A stretch of 10,727 nucleotides of DNA from Planctomycetota bacterium (GTDB lineage Bacteria > Planctomycetota > UBA1135 > GCA-002686595). Numbering within the stretch: position 1 is the stretch's first letter; each line of letters begins with the position of its first letter. The notes under the pieces were generated by a model. It did not search any database. It was not told the DNA's origin and saw only the letters and a program-made list of their open reading frames with translations. The translations under genes and the position numbers were made by a program. The stretch is taken from the NCBI GenBank assembly GCA_013140785.1, contig JABFRZ010000316.1:1-10727 (forward strand), given 5' to 3'. This document shows, piece by piece, positions 1 to 7,079 of the stretch.

Positions 1-1163
1 GTGTGGAACTGGATCAGCGCGCTGTGAACGCTGAGCAGCGCCACCGCTGCCAGGCTGGTCGTGAACGCGCGCCCCGCGCCCGTCAACCGGCTCTCGCGCC
101 TCAGCGCGCGGCCGAGGAAGCTCATGCTCGGGCGACGCAGCACGCGCACGAGTGTCGTGAAGAGGAAGGCCAGCACCCCGGACAGGCCGAGCGCGAGCAG
201 GAACGGGATCACTCCGTAGAGCCCGCGATAGATCAGGAACGACGCCAAGAACAAAGCTGCGAGCAGGAGCTCCTCGCCCCAGCCGACGCCCGGCTTCGCC
301 TTCTGCCCAGACTGCTTCGCGAGCCGCCCAGCCGGCTTGCCGAAGCCGAAGTACAGCGCGCCCTTCGGACACACGGACACGCAGTCCAGGCACTTCATGC
401 AGCCCTGGTCCACGACCATCCCGAACTTGGCGACCTCCTCGTGCACGATCACGTTCGAGGTGCAGGTCGCGGTGCAGTGCCCGCAGCCCTCGCACGCGTC
501 GGTCACGCGGATGCGCCCGGGCGCGAAGCGGTCGGCCAGCCCGAACAGCGCGCCGTAGGGACAGGCGTAGGTGCAGAAGCCCTTCGCGCCGAGGAAGTAC
601 ACGCTGACGAAGCCGCACACCGCGAAGGTCGCCAGCGCCACTGGCCAGGGCGGGAAGGTCGCCCAGAAGTCCGTCTTCGTGAGCGCCACCTTCACCGGTC
701 CGAGCTCGACGCCCTGCTTCAGCCGGTAGAGCAGCGGGTACGCGAACATGTACAGCGCCGCCAGCGCCGGCACGAGCGCGAGCAGCCGCGAGCGCAGCGG
801 CCGCGGCCGGATCCCGACGCGCTTCAAGAGCCACAGACACAGGTCCTGCAATGCCACCAGGTGGCAGGCCCAGCCGCAGAACCAGCGCCCGAGCACCAGC
901 GTCGAGAGGATCGTCAGCCCGAAGAACACGAAGCCCGCGTTCACCAGGTCGTGCTTCGAGAACTCCATCGCCTCCGACGGCTCGAGCGGCGAGAGGGTCG
1001 AGCCCGTGGCCATCCAGTGCGCCACGTGCAGCGCGACGAGCACGTGCACGAGGATCAGCGCCAGCGCGCGCCAGCGTCCGTTCTTGGAGGGCCGCAGCGC
1101 GGGTGCCTTGCCCGCGCTGCGCCCACAGTCGCCCTTCGAGAGCTGGGTGTCGAGCCGCGCCAC
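1..1163 (-). CDS. Membrane-bound 4Fe-4S binding protein (NapH/NosR/CcoG-like), 3' end beyond window
   Basis: Likely an inner-membrane electron-transfer protein passing electrons between the quinone pool and a redox partner. From a GTG start at 1163, about 387 residues are visible. A hydrophobic segment at about 33-50 is followed by further membrane segments, and cysteine motifs CGWAC (96-100) with C109, then CTYACPYG (197-204). Two ferredoxin-type cluster motifs follow: C224/C227/C230/C234 and C255/C258/C261/C265-P. More hydrophobic helices come after residue about 290. This order of TM helices, CxxxC pairs and a double 4Fe-4S domain is the established pattern of NapH, the NosR C-terminal half and CcoG relatives. 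The frame stays open up to a stop at 1296-1298, but no ATG lies upstream of the first TM. The GTG at 1163 is chosen because GGAGGG sits just before it, although only about 2 nt away. No nap, nos or cco partner is visible, so the exact role is unknown. The family call is firm; the start is moderate. Confidence 0.85.
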   Translation of the reverse strand, partial: MARLDTQLSKGDCGRSAGKAPALRPSKNGRWRALALILVHVLVALHVAHWMATGSTLSPLEPSEAMEFSKHDLVNAGFVFFGLTILSTLVLGRWFCGWACHLVALQDLCLWLLKRVGIRPRPLRSRLLALVPALAALYMFAYPLLYRLKQGVELGPVKVALTKTDFWATFPPWPVALATFAVCGFVSVYFLGAKGFCTYACPYGALFGLADRFAPGRIRVTDACEGCGHCTATCTSNVIVHEEVAKFGMVVDQGCMKCLDCVSVCPKGALYFGFGKPAGRLAKQSGQKAKPGVGWGEELLLAALFLASFLIYRGLYGVIPFLLALGLSGVLAFLFTTLVRVLRRPSMSFLGRALRRESRLTGAGRAFTTSLAAVALLSVHSALIQFH

Positions 1164-1442
1164 GACCCTCCACTCTGCCGCGGTCGTCTCCGCGGCGCGA
1201 CGCGCCTGATCGAATACATCAAAGAGGTAGCCGCCAGCGACGGTGGACGAGTCCGGCCAGCGCGATTGGCGCAGTGAGGGCCCACAGTTCTTCGGTCACC
1301 AGGACATGCTCTTTTTCGCAGTCGGGCCCCTCACCCTCGACCCGACGAAGGCGGCGAACCCCGTCCAGCCAACCCGGGCAAGGCCCGCCAAGGAGGACGC
1401 TCGACCGTTGCCAGCCCAGCCCAACCTCGATAAAGTCCGCGC
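1164..1442. other. Divergent intergenic region
   Basis: About 280 bases separate the start of the minus-strand 4Fe-4S gene from the start of the plus-strand operon, so promoters for both should lie here. I see no convincing -35/-10 pair in either direction. A short inverted repeat (CGGGC-AAG-GCCCG, about 1374-1386) is the only local structure noticed, and it is too small to call an operator. Overlapping open frames on both strands here look like high-GC chance frames. The 4Fe-4S reading frame also stays open back to 1298, so a longer N-terminus from a non-standard start cannot be excluded. Confidence 0.5.
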
Positions 1443-2051
1443 GTGGGGATGGAAGAGGCATCTCTGGGCCAGAGGCGGGCCGCGTGGCCGAGCTTCCTGC
1501 GTGGCGCGACGCCGGAAGAAGTGCAGGCACGCTTGAGCCAAGGCGACCCGCTCCGTCTGACCGAAGGCGCTGCTCGACGCTTGCGAGAGGTTTGGATCCT
1601 GCTCGAGCCCGACCGCGTCACCTCTCGCGCGCTCGGAGTTTGCGCGAACGCCGCGCCGTGCGAGGACCCGCCGCAGGATCTGGCCGAGTGGACGCTGAGC
1701 AAGATCGACCTCGCGATCGAGCAGCTCGTGCACGCGGATCGGGAAGCGGAGAGCGCGGACCTCGGGCTCTCGCCGGAACAGGACGTCCAGTTTCCGCTGC
1801 TGACCGAGTCGTTGATGCTCGACCCCGCACTCGTGCGCACGGCGTCGGTCGCGTTCAACGCGCTCGACCCGCTTCCGCGTCGGGCGTTCTTCGAGCTGAT
1901 CGTCGAAGGCCGCGAGGTCGCCGACTGCGTCGAGAAAGGGCCGTGGGACGCGGACGGCCTGTACGCAGCCATCCAGACCGCCCTCGGCACTCTTGGCCTT
2001 GACGTCCGATCCGGACCTCCCGAGGATCAGAAGCAGGGGAAGCGCAAGTGA
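1443..2051 (+). CDS. Conserved-style cytoplasmic protein, possibly sigma-region-4-like regulator
   Basis: A 202-residue soluble protein with no signal peptide or membrane segment; first gene of a four-gene operon. The segment at about 135-180 (TASVAFNALDPLPRRAFFEL, then an acidic stretch and a predicted helix) resembles sigma-70 region 4, where a helix follows an L-P-x-x-x-R-x-x-F/V-type start. The middle part, with DLAEWTLSKIDLAIEQL, looks helical. I do not see a clear sigma region 2, so it is not an ordinary ECF sigma factor. A regulatory role is inference from this resemblance and from its place at the head of the operon. The start is GTG at 1443; an ATG six bases downstream (1449) is an alternative, and neither has a clear Shine-Dalgarno. 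The 3' end overlaps the next gene by four bases (GTGA). The C-terminus is a charged, Lys-rich tail. The coding call is good; the function is weak. Confidence 0.72.
   Translation: MGMEEASLGQRRAAWPSFLRGATPEEVQARLSQGDPLRLTEGAARRLREVWILLEPDRVTSRALGVCANAAPCEDPPQDLAEWTLSKIDLAIEQLVHADREAESADLGLSPEQDVQFPLLTESLMLDPALVRTASVAFNALDPLPRRAFFELIVEGREVADCVEKGPWDADGLYAAIQTALGTLGLDVRSGPPEDQKQGKRK
2035..2039 (+). promoter_or_regulatory. Ribosome binding site for the GTG start at 2048
   Basis: AGGGG lies eight bases before the GTG at 2048, inside the 3' end of the preceding gene. It supports GTG as the start and independent re-initiation at the four-base overlap. Confidence 0.55.
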
Positions 2052-2962
2052 AGACACTGCCTGAGATCGATCCGGAGATCCGCGGCCTTCTGGAGGAGAT
2101 CGTGGCCGACCCGCGCTCGTCGCTGCGCCTCGTGCCGCGCAAGCCACTGAAGTCGTGGTTCGAGAGCGGGGAAACCGTCCGCGCGCGCGACGTGTCGGGG
2201 ACGAGCGCGGAGCGGCACCTGATCGAGGCGCACAGGGAGGCGCTTGCGCAGCTGTTTTGGGAGGCAGCGAAGATTGCCTACTGGAAGGCGCCGGTGATGA
2301 GTCATCGGCCGATGAACACGGATGGCCAGCTCTACAATCCCGCCGATGGCGAGTCTGCGTGGAAGGCTCGCGCCGAACCTATGATCCGGATGGCCCGGGA
2401 TGACAACGCTTGTCTGCGCTTGCTCCACGAGGGCAGGGAGGGTTTGGATTCCCGCGCGGCGTCTTCGCTTGCGCGGGCGTCCTTGAGTCTTGCTCCGCGG
2501 GATCGAACGCGCTGCTTCGTGGTGCATGTCATCCCGTGGGATCAATCTCGCACGGCCGTTGTCTTCCAGCGCCGGCTGTTGCTGCGCGCAAGACCGTCAG
2601 CCCTTCGATCCGAGATCCTTCTTGCCCTGGGTGCGCGCTTGTGCTCGATCGGCCTGTTCGAGCAGGCGAGAGAGGCCTATCGATCATCCAGCAGGCTTGC
2701 TCCAGGCTCGCCCCACGCAAGGTTCAGTGCGTTCAACCTGTCCTGCTTGCTGGGCGAGGATGCTGCGGCGTTCGAGGAGGGGACCGAGCTGGCGCGCCTG
2801 GTCTCTCCAGGAGATCCGCGACTATCCGACGTGAGAGATCTCCTTCGCGACTGGTCGAGGACACTGGCGAGCGAGCATCGCAAGACCCTCATGGGAACAA
2901 TTGCACGGGTATCGAATCGGCTTCCCGAGGCCGCCCTCGTCTTGACTGGAGCGTACGAGTGA
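2048..2962 (+). CDS. Hypothetical protein with TPR-like C-terminal helices
   Basis: A 304-residue cytoplasmic protein of unknown function; no signal peptide or TM segment. The N-terminal third (EIDPEIRGLLEEIVADP and following) is helical and charged and matches no family I can name. From about residue 185 the pattern becomes TPR-like: LLALGARLCSIGLFEQAREA followed by a Y-x-x-S-x-x-L-A-P-G-S helix. A second, looser repeat spans about 221-250, where AFNLSCLLGEDAAAFEEG continues the paired-helix rhythm. TPR units normally mediate protein-protein contacts, so it could bind the product of the gene before it; that is inference. The start is GTG with a good AGGGG site, overlapping the upstream gene by four bases. 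Its TGA shares one base with the ATG of the small gene that follows, so translation of the whole block is likely coupled. It is not an anti-sigma factor of the usual kind, since it lacks a membrane span. Confidence 0.75.
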   Translation: MKTLPEIDPEIRGLLEEIVADPRSSLRLVPRKPLKSWFESGETVRARDVSGTSAERHLIEAHREALAQLFWEAAKIAYWKAPVMSHRPMNTDGQLYNPADGESAWKARAEPMIRMARDDNACLRLLHEGREGLDSRAASSLARASLSLAPRDRTRCFVVHVIPWDQSRTAVVFQRRLLLRARPSALRSEILLALGARLCSIGLFEQAREAYRSSSRLAPGSPHARFSAFNLSCLLGEDAAAFEEGTELARLVSPGDPRLSDVRDLLRDWSRTLASEHRKTLMGTIARVSNRLPEAALVLTGAYE

Positions 2963-3123
2963 TGAAGAAATCTCGCGCCTTGACCTTTGCGAGGGTCGCT
3001 CTCTTGGCCGCCTTCGCCGCCGTGGTCGGCGGCTGGCATCTTCCGCAGACCCAGGGCACTGGGTATGGAAAGCAACGGGGATCCCCCGGAGTCACCTTCT
3101 CGTTCACGTATCCACCGCCCTAG
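2962..3123 (+). CDS. Small exported peptide (53 aa) inside the operon
   Basis: A short gene, easily missed, fitting exactly between its neighbours. Its ATG shares the A of the upstream TGA, and its TAG ends two bases before the next start. The product opens with K-K-S-R, then a hydrophobic stretch (LTFARVALLAAFAAVVGG, about residues 7-24), a typical Sec signal sequence or single anchor. Cleavage near residues 24-26 would leave a mature peptide of under 30 residues that is Gly/Gln-rich and ends in FSFTYPPP. GGAG ten bases upstream could serve as the ribosome binding site. No cysteines and no double-glycine bacteriocin leader logic are evident. It could be a secreted ligand, a partner of the large exported protein encoded next, or a leader whose translation feeds that gene. 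I recognise no homologue. The exact tiling without gaps is the main evidence that it is real. Confidence 0.65.
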   Translation: MKKSRALTFARVALLAAFAAVVGGWHLPQTQGTGYGKQRGSPGVTFSFTYPPP

Positions 3124-3125
3124 TC

Positions 3126-6100
3126 GTGCAGATTCGGACTGCCTCGACCCTCTGCGCCCTGGCTGCGATTGCGCTGGCGGTGTTCGTGTGGAGGCAATGC
3201 CCCGGAGAGGCGTCACAGCCCGTCAGCTCGAGCGCGGTTCATCGAGAGCACGACGAAGACCCCGAAGGCGGACGGACCCCGGAGCTGACGGTGGGCGACC
3301 GCCTGCCGCTTTACCCCGAGGCAGCGATTGCGCTGCGGGGACGAGTCCTGTCGGTCGATGGAGTTCCGATCGAGGGCGCTCGGGTTCTCTGGATCGCGCT
3401 CCAGAAGGAGGACGTCGAGGCGATTCCCGCGTGGCCTAGTCCAGGGTGGGGAGTCCCGGAGCGGCTCACGCTCCAAGCAGGGACGAGTCGTGATGGAGCG
3501 TTCTCCTTCGAGGTCGAGCCGGCGCCTGAACTCCCGTTTGGCTCCGTCCTCGTCGCGCTGCGATCAGGGTTCCTGGCCGGCGGGATCGATCTGGCCGCGG
3601 GCGAAGAGCAGCTCGCGGCGGCCGAGGTGGTCCTCGAGCCAGCGCTCGACACCCGAGTCCACGTCGTCGCGGTCGGCGGGAAGGGGCAGGGCGGCGCCAC
3701 GGTTCGCCACGTGGGCAGTGAACGCTCGAGCGGCGCGAACGACATGCGTCCTCCCCGCTATCGTCGATTCCTCGAGCAGAGCGCCATCACAGACTCCGAG
3801 GGGCGCGTCGACTTGCCGAGCTTCCCTGGTGAACAGGCCATCTGGGCCGAGCAGGGCGAGCGGGTGTCCGTGCCGTGGCAAGGGCCGCGCCCGTCGAGCG
3901 TCACCCTGACACTCGGAGAGTCGTTCACCATTGGAGGCACCATTGCCTTGCCCGACCGCGCGACTTGGGATGCCGCGAGGGAAGGCGAGCGCCGCATGCG
4001 AGTGTGGGGACAGACTGGAAGTCTGTGGCGACCTCTCGCCAACATCCGCGACCTCCACGAGGGGCAATGGGGGCCCGTGCGCATCCCCCTCGACGGTGTA
4101 TCGCGCTACCGCGTTCGCCTCGAGGGAGCGCCGATCATGCCAATCGAAGAGCTGTTCGCAGCGCCTCGAGCTGGGACGCACAAGAGCCTCGACTTCATCG
4201 CGACTCGCCACGCCGAGCTCACCCTGTACGTCGAAGACGAGTCAGGGAAACCCATCGACAAAGCCACGGCAATCGCGTGGTGGAATCCCACGATTCATCC
4301 AGCGGAGGGACTCTACGTCGAAGGCGCCTCCAGGCCGGACGGGCACCTCGACCTGGGCGGCCTACCCCATGGGTGGGTCAGGTACAGGGTCTCGGCTCCA
4401 GGGCATCAGCTCTTAGAGGGTCAAGACGAGGTGCCCCGGGAACCCGTGCTCATCACACTGCCGCGCGCGGGCAGGATCACGGGCCACTGCTTCCACGCAG
4501 ACGAGCCGGTGCCGGACTTCGAGGTGATCTACTGGAAGGAAGGGAATCCTCAGGTACACCGGCGGCAGAGCTTCTACGGGCGCTCGGATGGCAGCTTCGA
4601 GCTCGAGAGCTTGGCCCCCGGCGATTGGTCGCTTCACGCATCGAGCGAGGACCACCCATGCGGCGCGCCGGTCGTCGTCAACGTGAGTGCCGAGAAGGAA
4701 GCCTACGCTCGCATCTCCATTCCGGAAGCCATTCGGGGAGTCGGGCAGGTCCTCGATGCCGAGAGTGGAGAACCCATCACCTCGGCACGGGTGCAGGTCT
4801 ACTCGTCCGGAGGACTGGAGCGCAGTTATCCGTGGGGTCCACCGGTGCTCGCCGCCCAAGACGGGACGTTCGAGGTCGACGCGTTCGTCCTAGGAACGAA
4901 CTACCTCGTGGTGACGGCGGAGGGTTACGCCGACACCGAGGTTCAGGCCGTCGCCAGGGAACAGGATCTCCTGGATTGGGGGGAGATTCGCGTCCATCGT
5001 CCCCAATCTTTGGAGCTGCAGCTCTTGGGCCTGGACGAGCTGGACGGTGTGCGCGCCACCGAGTTGAGCGCTTCCACGGCCGAGGGCTTCATTCTTCCGC
5101 GCAAGCTATTCAGTGCAGACGGACTCGTGCGATACGACGCCGTGCCTCCTGGGGACCATCGTCTGGGCGTCACCTACCCAGACAGCATGTGGGCGCGGCT
5201 CCAACTTCGTCTCGATCCGGGTAAGGAGTGGAAGTTCGATTTTCGCGTGGGCGGGCCCCGGAGTCTTCATGTGCGTGTCGCGCCGCCCGAGGGCGAGGAC
5301 GTAGCAGGCAAGCTGATGCTGGCCTGCTGCCAAGAGGACAATGGCATCTTCGTCCTGCGCTTGAGACCAACCTCGAGCGAGGGCGTCGCCTCGTTCCATG
5401 GAATCCGCGCTAGCAAGGTCCAGGTCTGGCTGCTCGCGGAGGATGGATCCATGGCCAGCTCGCGCGACTACTCCTTCGGTGATCGCTCGACCTTGGAGGT
5501 CGAGTTCACGCGCGACGACGTACCCCTTCGCGTGCGCGTCGTGGACTCTTCCCGTGCCCCGCTGGCCGGGGCCTGGGTGACCGTTCGTTCCCTCACCGGC
5601 GGCGAAGTTCACGGAGTCGACGACACCGATTCGGATGGCTGGGCAGTCCTTGCGGGCATGGCCGATATGCCGCTGCTGCTGGACGTCCAGCACGGCATCG
5701 CTGGCCGCCGCCAGGGGATCCCGGTCGATGCCTCAGTGAAGGAGCACGAGATCGTGCTCGCGGCCGAGGGCAGCCTGGAGATCCGGGTCGCGGATGGCGC
5801 CGAGCCCCTTTCCGCGGTGGCTGCCCGGATCGAGACGAGCGGTGGAGTCACGCTCAGCGACGCGTTGCAAGCCGATGCCGCAGGGCTGGTGTCCTTCGAG
5901 GCGCTCGGAGAAGGAACGTATCGCATCGGCCTGCAGCGCTCGGATTGCTGGCCGACCATCGTCGAGAAGCAGCTCGGAGCCGGCGAGCAGGCTCGGCTCG
6001 AGGTGCAGATGCGCCGGCTCGCGGACCTCGAGCTCACGCTGCTCGACGAGAGCGGGTTGCTCGTTTCAGGCGCGGAGGTCGCGCTCGCCTCGGCCGAGTT

Positions 6101-6308
6101 CGCCGCCGACATCGATACCTGGCTGAAGGAGGAGCGGGTGCGCGCGCCGAATGGCCTGACCACGGACGTGCGTGGCGTGATTCGGATCGAGAGCCTGCCG
6201 CGAGGTGTGTACACATGGTCGGTTTCCTTCGAGGACAAGCCGCTGTCCGGGACCTTCGAGCTGGCTGCCGCAGAGGTCAATCGGGTGTCGATTCGCCTGG
6301 TCCACTGA
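3126..6308 (+). CDS. Large exported protein with tandem carboxypeptidase-regulatory-like domains
   Basis: A 1060-residue surface or periplasmic protein. The N-terminus (MQIRTASTLCALAAIALAVF) is a signal sequence or uncleaved anchor, followed by an acidic linker to about residue 65. The rest is beta-rich and falls into about eleven modules of 83-104 residues. Each opens with a strand such as LRGRVLSVDG, LTLYVEDESG, VGQVLDAESG, LRVRVVDSSR or LELTLLDESG, then G-x-P-(I/L)-x-x-A-x-V, and ends in a D-x-x-G-x-x-x-(F/L)-x-x-L/P-x-G-x-(Y/W) turn. That is the known signature of CarboxypepD_reg/SpaA-like sandwiches, which act as stalks, adhesins or binding scaffolds. No protease, hydrolase, LPXTG or C-terminal sorting tail is evident. 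The start is GTG at 3126, two bases after the small gene's stop, with no clear Shine-Dalgarno; translation probably depends on the upstream gene. The family assignment is good; the ligand is unknown. Confidence 0.88.
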   Translation: MQIRTASTLCALAAIALAVFVWRQCPGEASQPVSSSAVHREHDEDPEGGRTPELTVGDRLPLYPEAAIALRGRVLSVDGVPIEGARVLWIALQKEDVEAIPAWPSPGWGVPERLTLQAGTSRDGAFSFEVEPAPELPFGSVLVALRSGFLAGGIDLAAGEEQLAAAEVVLEPALDTRVHVVAVGGKGQGGATVRHVGSERSSGANDMRPPRYRRFLEQSAITDSEGRVDLPSFPGEQAIWAEQGERVSVPWQGPRPSSVTLTLGESFTIGGTIALPDRATWDAAREGERRMRVWGQTGSLWRPLANIRDLHEGQWGPVRIPLDGVSRYRVRLEGAPIMPIEELFAAPRAGTHKSLDFIATRHAELTLYVEDESGKPIDKATAIAWWNPTIHPAEGLYVEGASRPDGHLDLGGLPHGWVRYRVSAPGHQLLEGQDEVPREPVLITLPRAGRITGHCFHADEPVPDFEVIYWKEGNPQVHRRQSFYGRSDGSFELESLAPGDWSLHASSEDHPCGAPVVVNVSAEKEAYARISIPEAIRGVGQVLDAESGEPITSARVQVYSSGGLERSYPWGPPVLAAQDGTFEVDAFVLGTNYLVVTAEGYADTEVQAVAREQDLLDWGEIRVHRPQSLELQLLGLDELDGVRATELSASTAEGFILPRKLFSADGLVRYDAVPPGDHRLGVTYPDSMWARLQLRLDPGKEWKFDFRVGGPRSLHVRVAPPEGEDVAGKLMLACCQEDNGIFVLRLRPTSSEGVASFHGIRASKVQVWLLAEDGSMASSRDYSFGDRSTLEVEFTRDDVPLRVRVVDSSRAPLAGAWVTVRSLTGGEVHGVDDTDSDGWAVLAGMADMPLLLDVQHGIAGRRQGIPVDASVKEHEIVLAAEGSLEIRVADGAEPLSAVAARIETSGGVTLSDALQADAAGLVSFEALGEGTYRIGLQRSDCWPTIVEKQLGAGEQARLEVQMRRLADLELTLLDESGLLVSGAEVALASAEFAADIDTWLKEERVRAPNGLTTDVRGVIRIESLPRGVYTWSVSFEDKPLSGTFELAAAEVNRVSIRLVH
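3333..6305 (+). repeat. Eleven divergent protein-level sandwich modules
   Basis: Module opening strands fall at about residues 70, 174, 267, 363, 449, 536, 628, 713, 800, 883 and 967 of the 1060-residue protein, a spacing of 83-104 residues (about 250-310 bases). The similarity is in the strand/turn pattern, not in the DNA: I see no near-identical nucleotide repeats. The array is therefore an old duplication, not a recent or phase-variable one. Boundaries were set by eye. Confidence 0.55.
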
Positions 6309-6357
6309 CCAATCCACCGGGCCAACGCATGCACTCCGCAGGAGAAACCCCGGCGGA

Positions 6358-6375
6358 AGTAGGCCTTCCCCTACT
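6358..6375. terminator. Hairpin between convergent genes, possible bidirectional terminator
   Basis: AGTAGG and CCTACT form a perfect six-base stem around a CCTTCC loop. A GGC/GCC pair outside it could lengthen the structure across a small internal loop. It sits 50 bases after the stop of the plus-strand operon and 63 bases beyond the stop of the minus-strand cluster, where a shared terminator is expected. No T-run follows on either strand, so it is not a classical intrinsic terminator. The rest of 6309-6437 shows nothing else. Confidence 0.35.
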
Positions 6376-6437
6376 CGGCCGAACCAGAACGTGCCCGGCC
6401 GTCCGCGAGGTGCGACTCCCTTCGTCGGGTTCAGCGT

Positions 6438-7079
6438 CTACGGGAACGTCAGCGGCTTCTTGAACCGGTTGAGGACCACGCCCGCCAGGGGCACGCCCGA
6501 TTCCTCGAGGACCCGGAGCGCCGCGCGCGCATCGGGTTTCGTCGTGACGCCCGCCCGCACGACGAGCACCGCGAGATCGCCGAACTCGAAGAGCAGTCGG
6601 CCGACCGGGCGATCGAGGAGCGGAGGCACGTCGATGAGCGCGAAGGAAAACGCCCGCAGTCCATCCTCGAGCAAGAGGCGCGCCTGCTGGCCGCGCCAAT
6701 CGACGAGCTCCGCGGCTCGCAGGCTACCGGCGGGCAGGAGGCTCAGCCCGAGTACGAGGCTCTCGCGCAGGACCTGGTCGCCGGCGGCTTCCTCGCGCAA
6801 GACTTCGGCGAAGCCCGGTGTGGGCGGACATCCCGCGTAGGCGGACAGGGCCGGGCTGAAGGGGTTGGCCTCGACCAGCGCGACCGGCGTACGGAGGTTC
6901 CTGTGCAGCGCCACGGCCGTACAGGCCGCCACGGTGGTCGTTCCGTCCCCGTGGCGAGGGCTTGCGAAGAGAACGCGCCCGGGCGCCTGCCCGTCCTTGC
7001 GCCGACTCGCGAGCGCCGCACAGATCGACTGCACGGGAGTTTCCAGGGCTGCACAGGCCCGTTCGAGGGCCGTGCTCAA
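6438..7079 (-). CDS. CpsD/CapB-like P-loop protein, degenerate tyrosine-kinase homologue
   Basis: A 213-residue protein of the bacterial tyrosine kinase (BY-kinase)/MinD-like fold, which normally pairs with a Wzz-type membrane protein to control polysaccharide chain length. Visible motifs are a Walker A region HGDGTTTVA (43-51), an A' region VALVEANPFSPAL (66-78) and a Walker B FALIDVPP (146-153). A VLVVRAGVTT strand and the typical family ending G-V-V-L-N (200-204) follow. Oddities: the Walker A lysine position carries Thr, the A' aspartate is Glu, and the only tyrosine is Y81, so the usual C-terminal tyrosine cluster is absent. ATP binding and autophosphorylation are therefore doubtful. The start is TTG at 7079, overlapping the upstream TGA as TTGA and preceded by GGAGG at seven bases. 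The frame is open further upstream, but that is the antisense-like shadow of the Wzz gene. It ends at TAG 6438. The family is confident; activity is not. Confidence 0.85.
   Translation of the reverse strand: MSTALERACAALETPVQSICAALASRRKDGQAPGRVLFASPRHGDGTTTVAACTAVALHRNLRTPVALVEANPFSPALSAYAGCPPTPGFAEVLREEAAGDQVLRESLVLGLSLLPAGSLRAAELVDWRGQQARLLLEDGLRAFSFALIDVPPLLDRPVGRLLFEFGDLAVLVVRAGVTTKPDARAALRVLEESGVPLAGVVLNRFKKPLTFP

Noticed and set aside
3..1277. 424-residue plus-strand open frame
   Set aside because: It lies in codon register opposite the 4Fe-4S gene, whose cysteine motifs and TM helices are unmistakable. The plus product is low-complexity Arg/Glu/His/Ala sequence typical of antisense frames in high-GC DNA.
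1374..1386. Inverted repeat CGGGC-AAG-GCCCG in the divergent region
   Set aside because: A five-base stem in DNA this rich in G and C is expected by chance; there is no support for an operator.
851..2002. 383-residue plus-strand frame covering the divergent intergenic region
   Set aside because: The product is an Arg/Ser/Pro/Ala-rich string with no domain. It conflicts with both the 4Fe-4S gene and the first operon gene.
1296..2147. Long minus-strand frame opposite the first operon gene
   Set aside because: Low-complexity Arg/Ala/Gly-rich product. The plus-strand gene has better composition, a coupled downstream gene and a plausible fold.
2410..3123. 237-residue plus-strand frame containing the small peptide gene
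   Set aside because: The part before 2962 overlaps the TPR-like gene out of frame and is unlike a protein; only the last 53 residues after the ATG at 2962 look real.
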